From positions 1 to 18,446 of the forward strand of contig CAKSPU010000044.1 of the NCBI GenBank assembly GCA_934486875.1: 18,446 nt of DNA, written 5' to 3'. The notes below the pieces were generated by a model. That model was not told where the DNA came from, made no database searches, and saw only the letters and a list, made by a program, of their open reading frames with translations. The position numbers and the translations under genes are program-made. Below, piece after piece: positions 14,116 to 18,446 of the stretch. The stretch's first letter is position 1. Every line of letters starts with the position of its first letter. Source of the DNA: an uncultured Oscillospiraceae bacterium (GTDB lineage Bacteria; Bacillota; Clostridia; Oscillospirales; Ruminococcaceae).

Positions 14116-15339
14116 TCACACCCTTGCGGACAGGGCTTTCTTTTCAGCGTTCTCATACAGCGTCTTTATGCTTGCGGCGGCAGTGTCAGCGCATATGCCG
14201 ATGCTCACGCCGTCTCTGCGGCACGTTTCGTCAAGCCGCTCCCCACGGCGTACAAAGCTTTCCGATGAGCCTGAGGATATGGCTGCAAATTCCCTTTTGC
14301 CCGTTCTGTAGCAGTTTGTTCTTCCAAAGGCTTCCATAAGCCTTATGGCAAAGCTGCGGAGCTGTTCACTGTCACTGATGCCCTCACGCTCGGTCATAAC
14401 TGCATATAAAACCGCCTGTGTCTCTCTTCTGCCGTCATTGTCATAGCTGCGGCACCTTTCGTCAAAACATTTTCCGTTCCTTATACCTGTTAAAATATCG
14501 CTGTCATCATAATATTTTTCTGCCGTTCTCCGCTTGTCCGCATATTTTTTTCCGATGTCCGATTCATAGATATATATAAATGCCCTGCCGTCACGTCTTG
14601 CTATTTTCATTGTCACCGGTCTGAATTTTCCGTCAATGCGCCTGTGATATGAAAATTCCGTCTCTCCGTCAGTCTCCAGAAGTGAGAGGAGATTTTTCCT
14701 GTCAACGAAACCGAGAAAGCCTGCCTTGTCCTTTTCCGCAATATTCCCCGCATCGGCAAAGCTCAAAAACCATTTTGTAATGTCCTTTCCCAGGCTTTCC
14801 CCCGAGCTTATCTCGCTGTCGGTCATATAAACGGGTTCATAGGAGCCGTCCGATATTTTGACACTGACGATCTTGAGATATGCGGGTATCACCGCTGTGC
14901 CGATATTGCTCCTGCAGCTTTCGGGACAGGTTATACAGAGCACTGCCCAGGGATTTTCAGCAGAAAAGCTTTTCGAGGCGATTATCTCGAAATCCACCGT
15001 TTCGTATTGCTCCAGCACACGGTATCGCAGTCCGTGCAGCACTATCCTCTTGCCGCCCGTCCCTCCCGAGAGCCTTTCGGAAAGATAATCGGGGTCAAAA
15101 TATCTGTGGAAATATTCCGCATCATCACTGTGGATAAGCCCTGAAGCCACCACTCTGTCGGCGTGTTCGTAAAATGACCCGCAGGCTGATTTGTCAACCG
15201 TGTCACGATAGGTCTTTACATAGTGGAAATCCCCCGTGAACACATTGAGCTTGACCACTTTAAGATAATTTTCAAACAGAATGGGCAGCTCCGCAGGTCT
15301 TTTTCCCCGCTCTCCCATTCTTCTGAGCAAAGCTGTCAT
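14116..15339 (-). CDS. Tandem PAS-like protein with degenerate GGDEF domain (GKREF)
   Basis: The 407-aa protein has two related sensor-like units, about 25-137 (YLKVVKLNVFTGDFHYVKT) and 154-264 (YLKIVSVKISDGSYEPVY). Each reads YLK-V followed by a GD/DG turn and ends in a beta-rich stretch, as in PAS-like folds. The C-terminus (about 280-402) follows the GGDEF fold: DILTGIRNGKCF, YRTGKREFAAI and GVSIGICAD. The active-site GGDEF is replaced by GKREF (347-351) and the metal-binding Asp of the first strand is lost, so cyclase activity is unlikely. It may still bind a nucleotide or a partner. ATG 15339 is chosen: it has AAGGGGAGGGTG upstream, whereas the ATG at 15387 overlaps the -10 box. There is no membrane segment, so it is probably cytoplasmic. 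Confidence 0.78.
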   Translation of the reverse strand: MTALLRRMGERGKRPAELPILFENYLKVVKLNVFTGDFHYVKTYRDTVDKSACGSFYEHADRVVASGLIHSDDAEYFHRYFDPDYLSERLSGGTGGKRIVLHGLRYRVLEQYETVDFEIIASKSFSAENPWAVLCITCPESCRSNIGTAVIPAYLKIVSVKISDGSYEPVYMTDSEISSGESLGKDITKWFLSFADAGNIAEKDKAGFLGFVDRKNLLSLLETDGETEFSYHRRIDGKFRPVTMKIARRDGRAFIYIYESDIGKKYADKRRTAEKYYDDSDILTGIRNGKCFDERCRSYDNDGRRETQAVLYAVMTEREGISDSEQLRSFAIRLMEAFGRTNCYRTGKREFAAISSGSSESFVRRGERLDETCRRDGVSIGICADTAAASIKTLYENAEKKALSARV

Positions 15340-15385
15340 AACACCCTCCCCTTGTTTCGTTTGATTTTTAACAAAATCTATATAC

Positions 15386-15414
15386 ATTATACTCTTTTGT
15401 CACACTTTTGTCAA
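15386..15414 (-). promoter_or_regulatory. Consensus sigma-A promoter of the degenerate GGDEF gene
   Basis: On the minus strand a perfect TTGACA and perfect TATAAT are 17 bases apart. Start expected near 15379, about 40 bases before the chosen ATG. Confidence 0.88.
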
Positions 15415-15429
15415 ATAACAATTTGTTAT
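15415..15429. promoter_or_regulatory. Palindrome abutting the -35 box, operator candidate
   Basis: ATAACAA-T-TTGTTAT is a perfect 7-1-7 inverted repeat that ends directly against the -35 of the GGDEF-like gene. Its size and place fit a dimeric regulator site. AT-rich palindromes also arise by chance, so this is only a candidate. Confidence 0.4.
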
Positions 15430-15514
15430 GAATTGTCAACTCTGTAATTTTTTTCAATAATATCATATTCCAGCCCGCAGATTGTGTATTTTCACCTAAT
15501 TTTCCGAAAAGCTA

Positions 15515-15543
15515 TTTACAAACCGGTTTAAATATGATATAAT
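15515..15543 (+). promoter_or_regulatory. Sigma-A promoter of tRNA-Pro
   Basis: TTTACA and TATAAT with a 17-base spacer and TGA directly before the -10 (extended -10). The expected start lies within a few bases of the mature tRNA 5' end. Confidence 0.85.
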
Positions 15544-15552
15544 GTAATTTAT

Positions 15553-15629
15553 CGAGGTGTGGCTCAGTTTGGTAGAGCGCTTCGTTCGGGACGAAGAGGC
15601 CGCGTGTTCAAGTCACGTCACCTCGACCA
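15553..15629 (+). tRNA. tRNA-Pro (anticodon CGG), CCA encoded
   Basis: Acceptor stem CGAGGTG / CACCTCG with the C1-G72 pair typical of bacterial tRNA-Pro, discriminator A and encoded CCA at 15627-15629. The anticodon stem CTTCG / CGAAG closes loop TTCGGGA, giving anticodon CGG (15587-15589). The T arm contains GTTCAAGTC. Its 3' end faces the right phage module. Confidence 0.95.
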
Positions 15630-15632
15630 CAC

Positions 15633-15678
15633 AAAAATCCGCTGAAGTTCGTAACATAGCGATCTTTAGCGGATTTTT
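15633..15678 (+). terminator. Intrinsic terminator of tRNA-Pro
   Basis: A 15-bp stem AAAAATCCGCTGAAG / CTTTAGCGGATTTTT with one G-T pair and a 16-base loop, ending in a T run four bases after the CCA. Confidence 0.85.
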
Positions 15679-15905
15679 CTTTTACTTCAAACTTGCTTTT
15701 TTTACACTATTTTTCTGATTTTTTTGAAAACGGGTTGCAAAACAGTTGCAAAGCTAATATATGCCCTTTCGCTTGCCAAAATATTTTCCGCAAATCGTCT
15801 TTTGCAAAAAAACAGCTTTTATGTTATGCACAATTTTACAAATTTATTTTGTGCAAATACACAAACTTAATGATAACGATTATTTTTTATCAAAACTCAT
15901 AAATA
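15679..15905. other. AT-rich non-coding gap between tRNA-Pro and the right phage module
   Basis: No plausible gene is seen. The stretch is very AT-rich and contains two close direct copies of GTTGCAAA (15734-15741 and 15745-15752) and several further TTGCA/TGCAA elements. Its position after a tRNA 3' end makes it a candidate place for a phage attachment junction, but the matching site is not in the window. Confidence 0.5.
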
Positions 15906-15908
15906 CAA

Positions 15909-15948
15909 AAACACTCCCGCCGATTCAACCGAACCGACGGGAGTGTTT
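15909..15948 (-). terminator. Intrinsic terminator of the right phage lysis module
   Basis: An 11-bp stem AAACACTCCCG / CGGGAGTGTTT with an 18-base loop, followed on the minus strand by further T residues (GTTTTTGT). It lies 3 bases past the endolysin stop codon. Confidence 0.85.
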
Positions 15949-15951
15949 GAT

Positions 15952-16647
15952 TTACATAACCTTTATAAACGCTCCGGGATACTTTTTCTTGACCTCCGCA
16001 AGATAATTCTCCGCATTCTCCCTAGACCTGAACGCCCCGACCTGCACATAAAACATCTGATTGCTCTCGGCAGTGCTTGAAGTGAACATCTTCCTGAAAC
16101 GCTTCCACCCTTCAAGCTCAGCTTCCGAATGCACCCACATAGCAGGGCACAGTTTACCCGTCACCTGATGATGCATAATAACGTGATCCGCAGGAATGTT
16201 GTACTCCTGCATCAGATACTTGACCAGCTCCGCCGCAAGTGCAAGCTCGTAATCGGTAAAATACCAGTCCGTGTCATCAGCACTCAGCGACTTCCTGTTC
16301 TTCTTGTTGCTGCAAATTTCAATGTTTATGCAATTGCTGTTCTTGCATTTCCCGTAATATCTGCCGCCCTCGGAAGTTGACATCTTGGAGTATTTTGCCC
16401 CGCCTACGCCCCAGGTATAGCGGTTTGTAATATCGGGATTGTACTGAACAACCGTCTCATCGTCCACAATGAAGTCCGAGCTTGCAGGGTTGGCAGGATT
16501 TGCACCCTTTTTGTACCATTCTGCAAGACTGCTTGCACACCCTGCGGCGGAGGACGTGCCCGCCGTGTAATGAATAACGATCCAGTCGATAGAACGCTTT
16601 GCGACAACCGTTGTGTTGACCGTGCAGGTGTTCATTTTTATTTTCAC
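15952..16647 (-). CDS. Endolysin: N-acetylmuramoyl-L-alanine amidase with C-terminal half-SPOR, divergent type
   Basis: The 231-aa protein has an Amidase_2 layout. Likely zinc ligands are His26 (IVIHYTAG), His159 and Cys167 (MHHQVTGKLCP), with Glu110 in NIEIC as the likely catalytic acid. Residues 198-231 (MFYVQVGAFRSRENAENYL) are a half-length SPOR-like wall-binding motif, the same truncation as in the left endolysin. The catalytic parts of the two enzymes are only distantly alike, while the SPOR-like ends are similar. A GTG start overlaps the holin stop (GTGA); ATG 16635 is an alternative. The GTG start matches the left gene, which also begins MKI. Without a signal peptide, release depends on the holin. 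Confidence 0.9.
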   Translation of the reverse strand: MKIKMNTCTVNTTVVAKRSIDWIVIHYTAGTSSAAGCASSLAEWYKKGANPANPASSDFIVDDETVVQYNPDITNRYTWGVGGAKYSKMSTSEGGRYYGKCKNSNCINIEICSNKKNRKSLSADDTDWYFTDYELALAAELVKYLMQEYNIPADHVIMHHQVTGKLCPAMWVHSEAELEGWKRFRKMFTSSTAESNQMFYVQVGAFRSRENAENYLAEVKKKYPGAFIKVM

Positions 16648-17051
16648 TTTTCCTCACCCTTTCCCTTTATCTGCGCCATAACCGCCACAAGCTTCGGCGG
16701 CAGCGGCAGCCCGAGATTACCGCAGTTTTCCAAAATAGAAACGCCCTCGTTGCCGATGTAATACATTGAAACCACCGTCCGCACAACGTCCCCGTTCTGC
16801 GTAACATAGCAGTCAATGTAGTGCGCAATTCCCACGAGCATCAGAATGCACACCTTGCGCACCAAACCCCAGAACCCCACTTCTGAGGACAGCTCACGGC
16901 GCTTTACAGCCACCGCAACGCCTGTTATGTAGTCAATGGTGATGAACGCAAGCAACGCATACATAATCCCGTCCATACCGCCGAGGAACGCCGAAACAGC
17001 GGTCACAATGCCGCCAAAAATTGCTTTGAACATATTTGTGAATTTATCCAT
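16644..17051 (-). CDS. Phage holin, second copy
   Basis: The 135-aa protein is the partner of the holin at 802-1212. Residues 24-121 (GGMDG to PPKL) are identical except for one Val-to-Ile change. The N-terminal segment (MDKFTNMFKAIFGG) and the last 14 residues are different. Membrane segments are at about 10-23, 29-49 and 63-83. It should form the membrane lesion needed by the adjacent endolysin. ATG 17051 is conserved with the left copy and sits in the overlap ATGGATAA with the CD1375-like gene; a TTG at 17060 is in frame but too close to AAGGAAG. The DNA carries many silent differences from the left copy, so both appear to be kept under selection. Confidence 0.88.
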   Translation of the reverse strand: MDKFTNMFKAIFGGIVTAVSAFLGGMDGIMYALLAFITIDYITGVAVAVKRRELSSEVGFWGLVRKVCILMLVGIAHYIDCYVTQNGDVVRTVVSMYYIGNEGVSILENCGNLGLPLPPKLVAVMAQIKGKGEEK

Positions 17052-17151
17052 TCTTCTCAACTTCCTTTCTTACCTCTTCCCGCCACTTTTCGGGCACATC
17101 ATCTACAGTCATTTTGCCGCATCGTATCTGATACAAAAAGATCTTAACCAC
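17044..17151 (-). CDS. CD1375-like small phage protein (35 aa), second copy
   Basis: The GTG at 17151 opens a frame MVKIFLYQIRCGKMTVDDVP that ends KNG before TAA, with the same length, start codon and overlaps as the left copy at 702-809. The seven differences (for example Val6-Leu, Asp25-Glu, Lys28-Arg) are mostly conservative. It overlaps both the preceding 92-aa gene and the holin start. Conservation in both modules supports a real protein of unknown role. Confidence 0.7.
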   Translation of the reverse strand: MVKIFLYQIRCGKMTVDDVPEKWREEVRKEVEKNG

Positions 17152-17422
17152 CGCACATCACCCCCGCCAGCTCAGCAATAGCCGCCGCAAGCTCTGCGTT
17201 TGACGGCGGCTCGGGCGGTATTTCCGCAGCCACGTGTTCAGTTTCAATAATGTCGGCAATGCCGCCCTCATCATCAGTCACAATATTGAAATTCGGATAT
17301 AAGCCGATAATTTTCTGTGCTAAATCTGAACCGTCATCTACAACAAAATCCGCATCGCCCATAAAATCCGTGTCCGGATATGCCGAATTTGTAACATAAT
17401 TTCCGTCGCAATATAACACCAT
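17144..17422 (-). CDS. Phage protein of unknown function (92 aa), second copy
   Basis: Partner of the gene at 431-709, with about 85 of 92 residues identical. ATG 17422 follows GGGGGGTGAT, which contains the stop codon of the tail fibre gene, as on the left. Most changes fall in the acidic middle (residues near 29-66); the first 28 residues and the PPEPPSN-to-end segment are unchanged. I do not recognise the family. A fibre accessory role is only suggested by position. Confidence 0.75.
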   Translation of the reverse strand: MVLYCDGNYVTNSAYPDTDFMGDADFVVDDGSDLAQKIIGLYPNFNIVTDDEGGIADIIETEHVAAEIPPEPPSNAELAAAIAELAGVMCGG

Positions 17423-17426
17423 AACA

Positions 17427-18446
17427 TCACCCCCCGAATGCAATATATCCCACAGCAGTCGAACCCATTGTCGAAACACTTGCGGGCGTTATTGTAAAGC
17501 TGTTCGTTCCGCAGGACAGCGCAAAACCGCCCTGAACAACGTGACCGTTAGAATGAAACAGCACGAACACAGGGCTAAACGGCAGTGAAACAGTCTTTGC
17601 TGTACCGTTTGCCAAACCTGTTATCGTTCCCGATGCATTTTTTCCACTGCCGCTGAGGCACACCCAGTTTTCCCAGACATTCTGTCTGCGCAGGCGGGTG
17701 TATGTTCCAAACGTAGAATACGACGTAAAAATCTGCCGAATAACACCACCGTTTTCAGGCAGGGACGGAAGAAAACCGCCGCCGTAAAAATTGGAAACAT
17801 CAAGAAAACCGTATTCATTCGGAGTGGGTGTGTTTGTACAGTTATACACAAAACCGTGGTAATCTGTCACATAATCGTTAAGATCGGAACCATTCCCACC
17901 CTCAAGATATGACTTGTACACAAATCCACCGCCAAGAAAAGCACTTGCGTGCTGCCCGTCCACCGTATCAGCATTGCCGCCATTTGCAGGAAGCGAGGTA
18001 GGGATATCTGTCTTTTGGGCATAATCCGTAAATTTCACATTTGCGGGTACATCTGACAGTACCGTATGTCCACCAACGGTCAGCGCATTCCGACTGTCAA
18101 CAGCTATCAGCTGATACTGTGTACCGTCATACACGAACGTTGCAATATCGCCTGCCGAAATAATTCCCGCCGTGATTTTTGCGCCCCTATAGAAGATGTT
18201 TTTAGCGCCCCTGTTATTGATATTCAGCGTTGCATTTGCAGGAACGGCATATGTAAATTTCACGGACACAATACCATTTTTTACAAGGTTGTACAATGCA
18301 AGTGATGCGACTTTGGCAGCGGTAGCTTCGGCGGTTGTACACGTGCCATAGCCAAAACCTAGCGCCATTGGTGTGTAAGTGGTATTGTTGTCCTGATTTA
18401 ACATAATAAAATATGTTCCGTTATACACGAATAACCACGTTTGATT
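17427..18446 (-). CDS. Phage tail fibre / receptor-binding protein, C-terminal part
   Basis: The frame is open to the window edge, so the N-terminus is missing. About 339 residues are visible. The region near the edge (LFVYNGTYF, then TYTPMALGFGYG, and later ATFVYDGTQYQLI) shows repeated VYxGTY-type strands as found in structural fibre domains of clostridial phages. A middle part contains GGNADTVDGQHASAFLGG, a sequence type common in phage fibre shafts and collagen-like or coiled adhesion tips. The last 142 residues match the left fragment. The terminal domain (GTITGLANGTAKTVSLPFSP to the end) is probably a receptor-facing tip. Assignment rests on composition, repeats and context before the lysis genes. 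Confidence 0.8.
   Translation of the reverse strand, partial: NQTWLFVYNGTYFIMLNQDNNTTYTPMALGFGYGTCTTAEATAAKVASLALYNLVKNGIVSVKFTYAVPANATLNINNRGAKNIFYRGAKITAGIISAGDIATFVYDGTQYQLIAVDSRNALTVGGHTVLSDVPANVKFTDYAQKTDIPTSLPANGGNADTVDGQHASAFLGGGFVYKSYLEGGNGSDLNDYVTDYHGFVYNCTNTPTPNEYGFLDVSNFYGGGFLPSLPENGGVIRQIFTSYSTFGTYTRLRRQNVWENWVCLSGSGKNASGTITGLANGTAKTVSLPFSPVFVLFHSNGHVVQGGFALSCGTNSFTITPASVSTMGSTAVGYIAFGG

Larger units (their letters stand above)
16689..17852 (-). repeat. Right arm of the 1164-bp inverted repeat (phage late region)
   Basis: This stretch is the inverted partner of 1-1164, with equal length and the same four genes in the same order. Position 17852 corresponds to position 1 and 16689 to position 1164. 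The right-hand phage sequence continues past 17852 to the window end, where no left counterpart is available. Confidence 0.85.

Noticed and set aside
15430..15514. Possible riboswitch or further promoter between the GGDEF-like gene and tRNA-Pro
   Set aside because: A second TTGACA occurs on the minus strand but with no -10 at proper distance, and no conserved riboswitch core is recognised.
15693..16006. Short open frames in the gap after tRNA-Pro
   Set aside because: They are Phe/Lys/Ile-rich translations of AT-rich DNA without ribosome sites and run into the antisense of the endolysin.

Overview
The window looks like a chromosomal segment of a Gram-positive anaerobe of the Clostridia, probably a Ruminococcus-like member of the Oscillospiraceae. 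This is inferred from the gene content: sporulation genes yabP and yabQ with a sigma-E-like promoter, a ferredoxin-dependent 2-oxoacid oxidoreductase, a FakA/YloV-type kinase, strong AAGGAGG-type ribosome binding sites and consensus sigma-A promoters. No species can be named from the sequence alone.

The layout is nearly symmetrical. Both ends carry the late end of a phage or prophage, in opposite orientation. Each has the C-terminal part of a tail fibre gene, a 92-aa unknown protein, a 35-aa CD1375-like protein, a holin and an N-acetylmuramoyl-L-alanine amidase endolysin. Positions 1-1164 (+) and 16689-17852 (-) are co-linear inverted copies of equal length. The endolysins that follow are different proteins. 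Each module ends next to the 3' end of a tRNA gene: tRNA-Leu(GAG) at 1877-1960 (-) and tRNA-Pro(CGG) at 15553-15629 (+). This suggests two related prophages at two tRNA sites, although no integrase or second attachment site lies in the window.

Between the tRNAs is ordinary chromosome. From left to right: (1) a single-gene unit for a 724-aa FtsA-like actin ATPase with an unusual tail of beta-grasp-like modules. (2) A leftward operon of fakA, a P-loop ATPase, a 2x[4Fe-4S] ferredoxin subunit, and the alpha, beta and gamma subunits of a 2-oxoacid (Vor/Kor-type) ferredoxin oxidoreductase. (3) A rightward yabP-yabQ-divIC-yabR cluster in the Bacillus order, with a sigma-E-like promoter before yabP and a sigma-A promoter before divIC. 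(4) A leftward secD-secF pair. (5) A leftward gene for a tandem-PAS-like protein with a degenerate GGDEF domain (GKREF). Most units are bounded by clear intrinsic terminators.

No CRISPR array, transposase, riboswitch or complete novel system was found. The most notable items are the paired inverted phage modules beside tRNAs, the FtsA-like protein with beta-grasp-like repeats, the degenerate GGDEF protein with a palindrome at its promoter, and the fatty-acid kinase/oxidoreductase operon. Both window ends fall within or just beyond the repeated phage segment, so the join of each phage module to the chromosome deserves a check against raw reads.
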